Positions 30,534-37,668 are shown, counted from the first letter of the stretch. The stretch is 39,082 nt of DNA from Rhodospirillaceae bacterium BRH_c57 (GCA_000961745.1 LAEA01000092.1:1-39082); one strand, 5' to 3'. Notes: generated from the sequence alone by a model not told the origin. Numbers and translations: made by a program.

Positions 30534-31066
30534 CATTTCACCCTCTTCTTTTCTTCGTAGACCTTGCGGCGGCTGGCTGCGCATGTGCGGCACTGCCTTC
30601 CGCCGACCTTGGGTGTGACGTAAAGGTTGTCACCGCTGTACGGGTGCCCATGAGGGCAGTGAGTTTTGGACTTTTGCCGATGACCAAGGAGGGCTGGGGC
30701 GCGTCCGCGCAGGACGTTCACTGATTGCGTCACAGCCTCAAGGTGCTGAGGATTCACGCACAGCTTGTTGCGGCACAGGTGGTCTATGACCAAGCCGGGG
30801 CCAATCTTTCGCACGAAGTTTTCGTAACTCCAGCGGTGCGCAAGGCGGTAGTGTCCACCAAAAGAGAAAAGGCCATATCCAACGTTCGACTTCGTTCCAG
30901 ACCAAACCCAGCAACCACCTTCTGAGACTGAAATCTTTTCAATGAACCGATGAACAGGATTTGGAAGATTTCTTCCGTCCCTGCCCGTGTACCCATTCCA
31001 TGCCTGCGCGGCGTGTGCCGTGGATACCCGAAGAATTTCAGTGCCGGGGTCCATGCTCTCAGTCAT
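30533..31066 (-). CDS. HNH endonuclease
   Basis: The 177-residue protein has the HNH_3 core: GCWVWSG (about 51-57), [10 protein letters not shown] (75-84), [18 protein letters not shown] (93-110) with Asp95-His96, Asn105 and His108. Two zinc-binding Cys pairs follow, CPHGHPY and CRTC (about 137-163). Such free-standing HNH enzymes in phages are often homing endonucleases or help packaging. It stands between small regulators in the early operon, not next to terminase, so a homing or accessory role is more likely. Its GC content is slightly lower than its neighbours. Confidence 0.88.
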   Translation of the reverse strand: MTESMDPGTEILRVSTAHAAQAWNGYTGRDGRNLPNPVHRFIEKISVSEGGCWVWSGTKSNVGYGLFSFGGHYRLAHRWSYENFVRKIGPGLVIDHLCRNKLCVNPQHLEAVTQSVNVLRGRAPALLGHRQKSKTHCPHGHPYSGDNLYVTPKVGGRQCRTCAASRRKVYEEKKRVK

Positions 31067-31077
31067 TGGTCAGGTCC

Positions 31078-31296
31078 TTATGCGGTGCGCCAAACCCTGG
31101 CGCCGTCTCGTTGTGTCCGAATGATGAAGGTGTGCCCCGTCACCCGCTGCCAGTTGCCCCGCGAGCCCGACAGGTACTTGGCGGTCACGCCTGTGACGAA
31201 GAAGCTGTCACCCACCTCCATGGTCCTCCATGGGTACTTGACCGGCCTTCCGCGCTTGGGCTCTGGCACTGGAATGCCCTTCTCAACCGCGTGCAT
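31078..31296 (-). CDS. Small phage protein (DUF7303-like)
   Basis: The 72-residue protein has the conserved phage pattern PWRTMEVGDSFFV (about 22-34) and ends with FIIRTQRDGARVWRTA. It begins with a Lys/Pro/Arg segment KRGRPVKYP. This small fold is seen in many early phage regions; its action is unknown. ATG 31296 overlaps the end of the preceding small gene by 14 bases. Confidence 0.72.
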   Translation of the reverse strand: MHAVEKGIPVPEPKRGRPVKYPWRTMEVGDSFFVTGVTAKYLSGSRGNWQRVTGHTFIIRTQRDGARVWRTA

Positions 31297-31381
31297 AGCT
31301 GGCCTGCCCGGTCAGCGGCTGGTAGTCGTCACAGTCCCAGGCCGGGAGCGCGCGACCAACGCGACGGCTTATGGCGGGCAT
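31283..31381 (-). CDS. 32-residue peptide gene
   Basis: ATG 31381 has a good GGAG six bases upstream, and the frame ends in TGA (31283-31285) inside the next gene. The peptide reads as soluble and basic at first (ISRRVGRALPAWDCDDYQPL). The ribosome site and tight overlap favour coding, but the length makes chance possible. No family is recognisable. Confidence 0.4.
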   Translation of the reverse strand: MPAISRRVGRALPAWDCDDYQPLTGQASYARG

Positions 31382-31398
31382 GGCGCGCTCCTCAGGGG

Positions 31399-31728
31399 TC
31401 AGGCCGCGCGGCGCAGGAGTGGCCTTGGGCCATACCAGCCGGTCAGTCTTGGGGTGCGCTGCTCAATGGCGGCCATGATCTGGTTGTATTCCGCCTCGCT
31501 CCAGCGGTCAGTTCCCACCCGGAAAAAGGTGGCCGGGACCGAAGCTCCGGCCGAGTTTAGGGAGGAAACGCCGTCCAAGCTGGACGTGCCCACGGGGGAC
31601 CCGGTGACAGCAGCCGAAGCCGCTGAAGTGGTAGCCTGCGCCGTCCGACCTGCCGAGGCGCTACCCGTGTGGGCGTAGGCGTCATCAGAGGTGGTAGGCG
31701 GCGGGCAAAAAAAATCGTGCTGGTCCAT
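31399..31728 (-). CDS. Hypothetical Ser/Ala-rich protein
   Basis: The 109-residue protein starts at ATG 31728 with GGGGA eight bases away. It begins MDQHDFFCPPP, followed by a low-complexity Ser/Thr/Ala/Gly stretch (about 17-62). A C-terminal folded-looking segment reads TDRWSEAEYNQIMAAIEQRTPRLTGWYG. The end lies before the small peptide gene. The helix with W.EAEYNQIM could be a DNA- or protein-binding part, but the family is not recognised. Confidence 0.6.
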   Translation of the reverse strand: MDQHDFFCPPPTTSDDAYAHTGSASAGRTAQATTSAASAAVTGSPVGTSSLDGVSSLNSAGASVPATFFRVGTDRWSEAEYNQIMAAIEQRTPRLTGWYGPRPLLRRAA

Positions 31729-31730
31729 GG

Positions 31731-32330
31731 TCAGTTCCCCCATCCGGTGCGGGACTTGGCGACGACCCGCTGCACGACGGGCTTGCCACCGCGCATGTCT
31801 TTGGCGCGGGCGAAGGCGTCATCGGTGCTTCCCGCTACGACGGTCACCGCCGCCAGCAAGCCCAGGCAGGCACCAGCTAGCCGGCGCAGGCGATAGCTTG
31901 CCGTCCCCTCTATGGGTGCAACCTGCTCGCCAGCCTCGTGAGCCAGCGAGACAGACTCGCGAGCCGCCGGGCGACCATTGCGCGCAGCGTTCTCGTGGCG
32001 GGCGATGCGGGCTTCAAGGTCGGAAAGCTCCTTATTGGCAAGGGCGATTTCGTGCGTGGCGCGGGTGATGATCTGGAACGGGCTTTCCTGCTCGGTCAGC
32101 GGCGCGAACACGTACAGCAGGAACGCCGCGCCCCACTCGGCAACCATCGCCGTCATCGCCGCTTCACCGGGCCAGGACCGGCCCTCCATGTAGCTGCGGG
32201 CCGTCGAAGGTTCGCAGCCGATGCGGCGGGCAAGGGCCTTCGGGCTGTCGGCATTGGCGCCAAGCCAGCGCACCAACTGCGCTTTGCAGGGATGACCTTC
32301 AGCCATCAAATTCTGTGCGATTGCAGTCAC
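31731..32330 (-). CDS. HTH-containing early regulator with a hydrophobic segment
   Basis: The 199-residue protein uses a GTG start at 32330 with AGAGGGG six bases upstream. Residues 15-50 hold a helix-turn-helix-like motif (LVRWLGANADSPKALARRIGCEPSTARSYMEGRSWPG). EWGAAFLLYVFAPL follows near 67-80, then a helical part and a late hydrophobic run (LRRLAGACLGLLAAVTVVAGS, about 147-167). The pairing of HTH and possible membrane helix is unusual. It is the first long gene of the leftward early operon after the mixed-strand region. A regulatory role is likely, but the target is unknown. Confidence 0.7.
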   Translation of the reverse strand: MTAIAQNLMAEGHPCKAQLVRWLGANADSPKALARRIGCEPSTARSYMEGRSWPGEAAMTAMVAEWGAAFLLYVFAPLTEQESPFQIITRATHEIALANKELSDLEARIARHENAARNGRPAARESVSLAHEAGEQVAPIEGTASYRLRRLAGACLGLLAAVTVVAGSTDDAFARAKDMRGGKPVVQRVVAKSRTGWGN

Positions 32331-32391
32331 TGTATTCCCCTCTTGGTTGGTGCACTCTCAGGCTGTACAGAGCCGATGGAGCCCTACCGTG

Positions 32392-32562
32392 ATGACCGAG
32401 GCCGCAGCCCCTACCCTGTTCCCCGACCCCGACCGGATTGACCGGGAGCGGCGGCGCCTGCTGCATCTTCTGGACCTCTACCCGGCCGACGAGCGCATCA
32501 CGCTGTGGTGGGGAATGCTGGACCGGCTGGACCAGATCGGAGGCGAAGATGCGGCGGCTTGA
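32392..32562 (+). CDS. 56-residue plus-strand protein
   Basis: The frame starts at ATG 32392 and encodes a helical acidic/basic peptide: DPDRIDRERRRLLHLLDLYPADERITLWWGMLDRLDQIGGED. The ribosome site is weak (GGAG at 12 bases). It lies just beyond the GTG start of the leftward HTH gene and points the other way, ahead of a second plus-strand gene. The function is unknown. Confidence 0.5.
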   Translation: MTEAAAPTLFPDPDRIDRERRRLLHLLDLYPADERITLWWGMLDRLDQIGGEDAAA

Positions 32563-32589
32563 ATCTTGCTGGCGGGGGACACGCTCTAC

Positions 32590-32617
32590 TTGCCTATCCC
32601 CCGCCGACTCCTATGCT
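32590..32617 (+). promoter_or_regulatory. Candidate rightward promoter
   Basis: TTGCCT (32590-32595), a 16-base spacer and TATGCT (32112 positions from the kilobase mark, i.e. 32612-32617) lie 38 bases before the ATG at 32656, which has its own AGGAGG ribosome site. Confidence 0.45.
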
Positions 32618-32655
32618 GGTGGTGCGAACCAAAACCAAACACAGGAGGAACCTTC

Positions 32656-32925
32656 ATGGCGGACAACTTCGATATCGAACTGCGGTCCCTTGAGATTGAC
32701 GATGACGGCCTCTACGACACTTTCGTGGTCACCTTTGCCGTCACCGCTGGGGCCAATCAGTTTGATGTCCCCATCCGCGTTGCGAGATCGAACACCACCG
32801 ACGTTGATGCTGTTTTGGTGGCCCGCCACTACTTCAGCGTTGTCGCTGATGCCATGGCGGGCACGTCCAACAAATGGCGCCTTGACGAAGAGCGGCTCGC
32901 CGCAGTTACACAGCCGCTCGCTTAA
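32656..32925 (+). CDS. 89-residue acidic plus-strand protein
   Basis: ATG 32656 has a perfect AGGAGG seven bases upstream. The protein is acidic, with FDIELRSLEIDDDGLYDTFVVTFAVTAG (about 4-31), a beta pattern, then FDVPIRVARSNT and helical SVVADAMAGTSNKW. It is encoded against the early leftward operon and has its own promoter-like site, so it could be made in the lysogen. Its end overlaps the minus-strand gene at 32906 by 20 bases. The family is not recognised. Confidence 0.7.
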   Translation: MADNFDIELRSLEIDDDGLYDTFVVTFAVTAGANQFDVPIRVARSNTTDVDAVLVARHYFSVVADAMAGTSNKWRLDEERLAAVTQPLA

Positions 32926-33079
32926 GCCCACCGAACCCATCGGCCTTGACGGGGGCGGGCTTTTCGTCCCCGTCAATCACGAACCGGGCGAAGTCGGCTG
33001 CCGTCTCCACTGCCTCCCCCGGCTTATGGTTCGCCAGGGCCAGCTTCAGGCATTCCAGGCGCAGTTCTTCGGGGCTCAT
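32906..33079 (-). CDS. Small early protein (57 residues)
   Basis: ATG 33079 has AAGGAG eight bases upstream. The protein reads EELRLECLKLALANHKPGEAVETAADFARFVIDGDEK, a helical pattern seen in small early proteins of alphaproteobacterial phages. The ribosome-site region is nearly identical to the one before the gene at 33526, hinting at a local duplication. It is in line with the Cro-like operon. The function is unknown. Confidence 0.65.
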   Translation of the reverse strand: MSPEELRLECLKLALANHKPGEAVETAADFARFVIDGDEKPAPVKADGFGGLKRAAV

Positions 33080-33126
33080 GCCGCGTCTCCTTGGATGTTA
33101 GTTTTCAACGAAAAATGGGGGTTAAA

Positions 33127-33288
33127 ATGGACGAACAGGAATTCCGCGCGATGCAGGCTGAACTGGCTGACCTCAGGAAGCGCGTCGAAGCCCTTGAGAA
33201 GGTCACGAAAACCGCGCCGAACCCACTGGTGCCGAAGGGCCTCACCCCAGCGCCCGGCCTCAACTCGGTTTTCGGAGGGCGCAAATGA
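33127..33288 (+). CDS. Short coiled-coil plus-strand protein
   Basis: The 53-residue protein starts at ATG 33127, with GGGGG six bases upstream. Residues 6-28 form a heptad-like coiled coil (FRAMQAELADLRKRVEALEKV), and the tail is Pro/Gly-rich (LVPKGLTPAPGLNSVFGGRK). Its end overlaps the minus-strand gene at 33260 by 29 bases. It lies against the early operon like its plus-strand neighbours. The role is unknown. Confidence 0.58.
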   Translation: MDEQEFRAMQAELADLRKRVEALEKVTKTAPNPLVPKGLTPAPGLNSVFGGRK

Positions 33289-33526
33289 CGATCAGGTCGG
33301 CGACGCGCCAACGGTCGTCCGGGTCGCCGCGCCACGGGTAAAGCCCGACGACGGCAGCAATCCGCAGCTTGGCGAGATCGACGGGGTCCAGAGCCGAAAG
33401 GATTTCAACCTCGTCGCTCGTCAGGTCGCGGTACTGCCGAGCCGACTCTTCCTCGACAGCCTCCGCGACCGCCGCCAAATTCGCGTCCACATCGGCGGTC
33501 GTCATGCTCGGGGCTTCCTGGCTCAT
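33260..33526 (-). CDS. Early protein of unknown function
   Basis: The 88-residue protein starts at ATG 33526, overlapping the Cro-like stop as ATGA, with AAGGAG upstream. It is helical with DVDANLAAVAEAVEEES and LTSDEVEILSALDPVDLAKLRIA, and ends with a Trp-containing strand (YPWRGDPDDRWRVADLIVICALR). It is the second gene of the leftward operon after the Cro-like gene. I do not recognise the family. Confidence 0.68.
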   Translation of the reverse strand: MSQEAPSMTTADVDANLAAVAEAVEEESARQYRDLTSDEVEILSALDPVDLAKLRIAAVVGLYPWRGDPDDRWRVADLIVICALRKPS

Positions 33527-33732
33527 GCCGCGTCTCCTTGGGTGTGGGGTTCGAAGAAGTCGTTGGGCATGACCGCCCCATCGGTCACATCAACAATGCG
33601 GCGCATCACGTCCGGTTCAGGGACGCGACCGCCATCCCGATACCGGATCACCGTTGCGTGGTTGACCTGGAGACGGCGGGCCATCTCGGAGGGGCCAAAG
33701 CCATGACGGTTCATGTAGTCAGCGAGTTTCAT
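33523..33732 (-). CDS. Cro-like HTH regulator, leaderless
   Basis: The 69-residue protein has a Cro-type HTH: LADYMNRHGFGPSEMARRLQVNHATVIRYRDGGRVPEPDVMRRIV. It is divergent from the CI/LexA-type repressor, 93 bases away. ATG 33732 has no ribosome site; instead the -10 (33740-33745) ends seven bases before it, so transcription would start at the ATG itself. A longer frame to 33891 would cross both promoters and is rejected. The protein should counter the repressor and start the early genes. Confidence 0.85.
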   Translation of the reverse strand: MKLADYMNRHGFGPSEMARRLQVNHATVIRYRDGGRVPEPDVMRRIVDVTDGAVMPNDFFEPHTQGDAA

Positions 33733-33825
33733 GAGGGGGATTGTGCTATCTCGGAACATATTGGTCAAGCACAATGTTCCATATCGGCGCGTGCTTGTTC
33801 CGTGCCAAGTCGGCACAATCCGCCC
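33733..33825. promoter_or_regulatory. Immunity operators and divergent leaderless promoters
   Basis: The leftward promoter reads, on the minus strand, TTGACC (33763-33768), 17 bases, CACAAT (33740-33745). The word TGTGCT-N5-GGAAC (33742-33757) overlaps it. A second GTTCC lies at 33776-33780 with AGCACA at 33768-33773, and TGTTCC at 33795-33800. The repressor promoter has CACAAT at 33814-33819, six bases before ATG 33826, with a poor -35. Both genes lack ribosome sites, so both mRNAs look leaderless. Confidence 0.75.
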
Positions 33826-34524
33826 ATGAAACACGCACGACTCCAGGCGCTCCGCAAGAGGGCGCGACTCAATCAGACCGAGGTGGCGCAAGCCCTTGGG
33901 TTATCGACGCACTCTGCCGTCTCGAAGATCGAGAGCGGCCAGAATGGGATAAGCATCGACAAGGCGCGGATTATGGCGCGGCTCTACGGCGTCACCCTTG
34001 AAGAACTGCTACTGGAGGGGGTGCGGCTTGAGGAGGATGACGCGCAGGCTGGCGGAAAAATTGCCCACGCCTCCGAGGAGGCCGACACACTGATGCCCGC
34101 TGAGTCTGAATACGTTTCCGTCCCTCGCTTCGACGCAGCCCTATCGGCCGGCCCCGGCAGCATCGTGGACCCCAACGCCAAAGCACTAGGGAGCCATCCC
34201 TTTGAATTGCAGTGGCTGCGCGCCATCACCTACGCCACCGCCGACCAGTTGGCCGTGGTTCGCGTGGCAGGCGACTCCATGGAACCGACCCTGCACGACG
34301 GCGACTGGGTGCTTATCGACCGCACCCAGACCAGCGTCAACCGCGAGGGTATCTATGCACTGGCCGTGGACGATGCCGCCTGGGTCAAGCGCATCAGCCT
34401 CAACCTGCGCGACCGGACGGTGCAGGTCATCTCCGACAACGCCGCCTATCCGGTGCAGGAGTTGAGGGGCGACGGCCTGTGCGTTATCGGCCGCGTGGTC
34501 TGGATTGTGGGGCGGCGGGTGTGA
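33826..34524 (+). CDS. CI/LexA-type phage repressor, self-cleaving
   Basis: The 232-residue protein has an XRE-type HTH (residues 6-62; NQTEVAQALGLSTHSAVSKIESGQNG) and an S24 peptidase domain (about 100-232). The nucleophile lies in GDSMEPTL (Ser151), the Lys in WVKRI (Lys188), and the likely cleavage pair Ala108-Gly109 in ALSAGPG. This is the classic make-up of repressors that cut themselves when RecA is activated, so induction by DNA damage is expected. It keeps early genes silent from operators at 33733-33825. ATG 33826 lies six bases past CACAAT and lacks a ribosome site, suggesting a leaderless mRNA. Confidence 0.93.
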   Translation: MKHARLQALRKRARLNQTEVAQALGLSTHSAVSKIESGQNGISIDKARIMARLYGVTLEELLLEGVRLEEDDAQAGGKIAHASEEADTLMPAESEYVSVPRFDAALSAGPGSIVDPNAKALGSHPFELQWLRAITYATADQLAVVRVAGDSMEPTLHDGDWVLIDRTQTSVNREGIYALAVDDAAWVKRISLNLRDRTVQVISDNAAYPVQELRGDGLCVIGRVVWIVGRRV

Positions 34525-34537
34525 CGCGGAGGGCGCA

Positions 34538-34897
34538 ATGAGAGATAAAGAGGGCACAAACCTGGAATATCGCGCCTCCATGGTCCGGCTGACCGAGGAA
34601 AACGTTCACCGCTTTCTCCGTCAGGTTTGTCATCGCGACGCCTGCCCGTCCTGCCGGGTAGGTGATCTGCCCATGGTCATGCGGCTGGACATCATGGAGG
34701 TCAGCAGCAGCGGTTTCGACCAGCAGTTCGATAGACTGCGCATCAGGCTGGGCCACATGCGCCTGTCCAGGCTGGCGGACCAGCCGGCCAGCATGACCCT
34801 GACGCCCCTCACGCTCGTTTGCCCCAATTGCGGCCGCATCGAAACCTACGCCGAGGAACGCATCCGCTACTGGCTCGCGGAGGAACAGGATGGCTGA
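34538..34897 (+). CDS. Zinc-ribbon protein downstream of the repressor
   Basis: The 119-residue protein starts at ATG 34538 with GGAGGG five to six bases upstream. It has two Cys pairs: CHRDACPSCRVGD (about 31-43) and CPNCG (about 95-99). Helical regions FDQQFDRLRIRLGHMRLSRL lie between. It is 13 bases downstream of the repressor and overlaps the next gene, so all three are probably one lysogen-expressed operon ending at the terminator near 35271. In lambda this place is taken by rexA/rexB. Homology to Rex is not visible. Confidence 0.7.
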   Translation: MRDKEGTNLEYRASMVRLTEENVHRFLRQVCHRDACPSCRVGDLPMVMRLDIMEVSSSGFDQQFDRLRIRLGHMRLSRLADQPASMTLTPLTLVCPNCGRIETYAEERIRYWLAEEQDG

Positions 34898-35243
34898 CCT
34901 TCCCGTTTGGTGCATGGGCGTCTACACGCCTGATGACGTTGACGGCCCACCTGAACCGCCCCAATATGGAGGGGATGGAGGAGGCGGCGACATGCCTGAG
35001 CTAACGCAGCGGGTCGGCAATCTGGAACGCGACATGCACAGCGTCATGGAAATGCTGGGCGGAATGCGCCTGTCCCTGGAGCGCATCGAGGCGACATTGC
35101 CGCACCTCACCACGAAAGCCGAAGTCAATGATGTGAAGGCATCTATTGAAAAGCGGCCCGCCCGCACGGAGATGTGGGCGCTAATCGGCATTCTAGTCGC
35201 GGGCATATTGGCCGCCATCACTATCGGCATCAGCTTGAAATAA
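34890..35243 (+). CDS. Coiled-coil protein with C-terminal membrane anchor
   Basis: The 117-residue frame starts at ATG 34890 inside the previous gene. An in-frame ATG at 34992 has a stronger ribosome site (GGAGG, seven bases) and may be the main start (83 residues). Residues 36-90 form a coiled coil (LTQRVGNLERDMHSVMEMLGG...LERIEATL), followed by one membrane helix at 97-115 (LIGILVAGILAAITIGI). It is the last gene before a strong terminator. Membrane proteins made with the repressor often exclude other phages; this is inference. Confidence 0.72.
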   Translation: MADLPVWCMGVYTPDDVDGPPEPPQYGGDGGGGDMPELTQRVGNLERDMHSVMEMLGGMRLSLERIEATLPHLTTKAEVNDVKASIEKRPARTEMWALIGILVAGILAAITIGISLK

Positions 35244-35270
35244 CCCCCACTCAGCCGTCACCAAGCCACA

Positions 35271-35300
35271 CCCCGCCCGCGCCCGCTGGCGGGGTTTTTT
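35271..35300 (+). terminator. Intrinsic terminator of the repressor operon
   Basis: CCCCGCC (35271-35277) pairs with GGCGGGG (35288-35294) and is followed by six T. A near-copy lies at 36711-36741, so the two terminators flank the two-gene cassette between them. Confidence 0.9.
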
Positions 35301-35437
35301 GTGCGCCGATTATACCGCCAACAGCTTTCGTAAGAAAATCTTTCGGGGCGCAAGGGGGTTGTGTGCGCTACCATCTTGGCGGGAAACATCCGACCGCACG
35401 AGCGGTGGATTTGTGGGTGGTTGGTGGGGTGGGAGCG

Positions 35438-35917
35438 ATGAGAGTGCAGGCGCACGTCAAGACGCCAAAGCGAGTGGTTGATCCGGGGCGGTGGCACCAA
35501 GGGAAGATCAGTTCATCTGCTTTCCCCTTATCAAGGAGCCCTATAAAACTTGGTGGCGCATGGCGGTGGCGGGTTCTCCAGCTTGAAAGCGCCACTTGCC
35601 GGTACAGGCTGCTGGTGGCCTATAGGGCGGATAAGCCAAACCTCTACGCTTGGCTCGCGCAGGATCACCCCAAGGGGCTGGCGGTCCTGTGCTGCCTTGA
35701 GGATCACCAGAAGCCCCATGAAAAGGGCCTTCACTGCCACGCGCTGTGCGGCGAAGATCCGGAAATTCCCTTTGGCGCCCAGCGTTATCCGGGTATGATT
35801 CGCGTGCCCAGGTTTGGCGCGACCCACAACAGGCAAGCCGAGTTCACCGACACCTCAGTGTTGCCGCTCGCACTTAACTTCTTCGAGGTGAATCCCTCCG
35901 GGGGCGACCTGCTATGA
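35438..35917 (+). CDS. 159-residue protein, first gene of a terminator-bounded cassette
   Basis: ATG 35438 follows a G-rich region. The protein begins MRVQAHVKTPKRVVDPGRW and has WRWRVLQLESATCRYRLLVAYRADKPNLYAWLAQ (about 46-79), a beta pattern. A Cys/His-rich motif follows, LCCLEDHQKPHEKGLHCHALCGEDPEIPFG (about 87-116). The HxH and Cys residues could hold a metal ion. Its stop overlaps the DUF1828-type gene as ATGA, so the pair is co-made. The pattern recalls DUF6978-like partners of DUF1828 proteins, from memory and unverified. A toxin-antitoxin or defence role is an open guess. Confidence 0.72.
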   Translation: MRVQAHVKTPKRVVDPGRWHQGKISSSAFPLSRSPIKLGGAWRWRVLQLESATCRYRLLVAYRADKPNLYAWLAQDHPKGLAVLCCLEDHQKPHEKGLHCHALCGEDPEIPFGAQRYPGMIRVPRFGATHNRQAEFTDTSVLPLALNFFEVNPSGGDLL

Positions 35918-36690
35918 ACATTGAAACCGCCATAGAGAAAGCGTTCTGTACCAGCGTGAAGACGCAAAAGGTCCCCGCAGGGATTGCGGTCGGGACGGGC
36001 TTCATGACATCCGGCGGCGATGGCATTAGCTTCTACGTCGTGAAGTCTGGGGGCGGGTTCAGGATTGAGGACGACGGCACCACGATCCCCTTCTTGGAGG
36101 GCGCAGGCATCAACCTGTCGAAGGGATCTAGGGCCAAGGCGTTCTTGCGCCTCATGTCCGAGTACGGCGTGGAATACAGCGAAGACGACGGAGAGTTGAG
36201 GACGGGCATCCTGTCGGAGGCTGAGGTCCCGGCGGCAGCCATGAAATTCACAGCCCTTATGCTGCGTGTGCAGGACTTCTCCTTGCTGCATCCAGAGAAT
36301 GTCCAAAGCACATTCAAAGAAGACGCGATCAGGGAAATCGAGCGCGCCTTCGATGGCCATGCGGAGATACTTCTCGATTCCCCCATTGTAGACGAGCTTT
36401 CACTCTATCCGGCCGACATCGTGTTGCGCACGCCCAAGGGTCCCCCGCTGGGTGTGTTCTTGGCGTCGTCTGATAAGCGGGCGCTGGAGGCGGTGGTGGC
36501 CAGGATGCTGGCCCGCCATGAGATCCGCACCGACTGTCGCGTCATGGCTCTGGTGGAGAGTCCGGCGTCTTTGACTGGCATGGGCCTGGAGCGGGCGATG
36601 AACGGGCTGGACGGCCTGGCAATGTTCCGGGGCGCCCGGCAAGCCTCAATGAACCGCATAGCCGATCTACTGCCTGTTCGGCTGAACTGA
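35914..36690 (+). CDS. DUF1828-type protein, second gene of the cassette
   Basis: The 258-residue protein has the DUF1828 pattern: DGISFYVVKSGGGFRIEDDGTTIPFLEGAGINLSKGSRAKAFLRLMSEYGVEYSEDDGEL (about 36-95). A helical region and a C-terminal DUF1829-like part follow, with IVLRTPKGPPLGVFLASSDKRALEAVVARML (about 168-200) and SLTGMGLERAMNGLDGLAMFRG. The DG.T.F pattern marks this small family, whose function is not known to me. It starts within the stop of the 159-residue partner and ends just before a terminator, so the pair forms a self-contained unit in the accessory part of the phage. Confidence 0.78.
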   Translation: MNIETAIEKAFCTSVKTQKVPAGIAVGTGFMTSGGDGISFYVVKSGGGFRIEDDGTTIPFLEGAGINLSKGSRAKAFLRLMSEYGVEYSEDDGELRTGILSEAEVPAAAMKFTALMLRVQDFSLLHPENVQSTFKEDAIREIERAFDGHAEILLDSPIVDELSLYPADIVLRTPKGPPLGVFLASSDKRALEAVVARMLARHEIRTDCRVMALVESPASLTGMGLERAMNGLDGLAMFRGARQASMNRIADLLPVRLN

Positions 36691-36710
36691 GGTCGCCCAG
36701 GTCAACTAAA

Positions 36711-36741
36711 CCCCGCCCGCTCCCGCCGGCGGGGTCTTTCT
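36711..36741 (+). terminator. Intrinsic terminator of the two-gene cassette
   Basis: CCCCGCC (36711-36717) pairs with GGCGGGG (36728-36734), followed by TCTTTCTT. Its stem and loop are almost identical to the terminator at 35271-35300. On the minus strand the stem could also stop transcription of the exonuclease gene ending at 36746, although T-richness there is low. Confidence 0.85.
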
Positions 36742-36745
36742 TGCG

Positions 36746-37600
36746 CTAAGGATTGCGCCGTTTCTCCCCTGCTTCCTCACCGCGCATTTTGGCAATCTTC
36801 CCGCGCCCAAACCCCTTGATCGTCAGCAACACAGCGTCCGGCGTGCCGAGCACGTCTTCGGCTGCCCGAAGCCCTGCCGCTACCAACGCGCGGGCGAGGC
36901 CAACGCCGACGCCATCGAGGTCACGCGCCAAGGCCCGCGCAATATCGTCGTCAGTGGGCTCCACCTCTGGCGTGGGGCAAAGGTTTGACGGTGGCGAGAA
37001 CTCCGCTGGCACGGCCCAATCATCCACGCCGTGGAAATGACAGTACAGATGCGCTGCCAGCCAGGCATCCTCTAGTGCGCCATGGCACTTCCCCCGCTTG
37101 GGGAGCCCCAGGCGACTCACGCAGGCGTCCAGTCCGGCCTTTTGCCCCGGCCATCTGACCTTCGCCATTTCCATTGTGCAGCACGCCTGCGCCACACTGG
37201 GCAGTCCGGCGACCTGAAATTCCTGATTCAGAAAGCGGCGGTCAAACGCCGCGTTGTGCGCCACCACCTCATCGAAGCCGCTCAAGTAATCACGCAAGCT
37301 CACGGCCCACTTCGAAAACGGCTCCTGAAGGGCCAGCGCGTCATCGGGCCACCCGTGGATTGCCCGCGCCATGAAGTGGCTTTTGCGGCCTGGGTTGAAA
37401 ATTAGGTGCAGGAAGGCGCCGGTTGGCTGGAAGTCGATCAACTCGACAGCAGCAAACGTGACGATGCGGTCATCCCGGCTTAGGCCTGTCGTTTCGAGGT
37501 CAACCGCGACCGCCCGCCCCGCCTTCTGGGTGCCCCTCCCATCCGCCGCCACTGGCGTTGCGGCGCGGGGCGCAATCAGCCTCCGCAGCGTTTCAAACAT
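36746..37600 (-). CDS. DnaQ-like 3'-5' exonuclease with helix-hairpin-helix
   Basis: The 284-residue protein has the DEDDh set: AVDLETTGL (Asp34, Glu36), VVAHNAAFDRRFL (Asp120) and CHGALEDAWLAAHL (His173, Asp178). The C-terminal part ends with two helix-hairpin-helix-like stretches, DLDGVGVGLARALVAAGL and LLTIKGFGRGKIAKMRG (about 228-272), which bind DNA. The start at ATG 37600 is preferred over a long extension to 37681, which would overlap the operators. Such enzymes act in proofreading, repair or recombination. As a minus-strand gene between two plus-strand units, it is isolated from the early operon. Confidence 0.88.
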   Translation of the reverse strand: MFETLRRLIAPRAATPVAADGRGTQKAGRAVAVDLETTGLSRDDRIVTFAAVELIDFQPTGAFLHLIFNPGRKSHFMARAIHGWPDDALALQEPFSKWAVSLRDYLSGFDEVVAHNAAFDRRFLNQEFQVAGLPSVAQACCTMEMAKVRWPGQKAGLDACVSRLGLPKRGKCHGALEDAWLAAHLYCHFHGVDDWAVPAEFSPPSNLCPTPEVEPTDDDIARALARDLDGVGVGLARALVAAGLRAAEDVLGTPDAVLLTIKGFGRGKIAKMRGEEAGEKRRNP

Positions 37601-37668
37601 CACACCCCCCCTGCGTCTTCGCGGGCATATCCCGCACCAGAACCACCGCAGGATGGTAACTGGGATGC

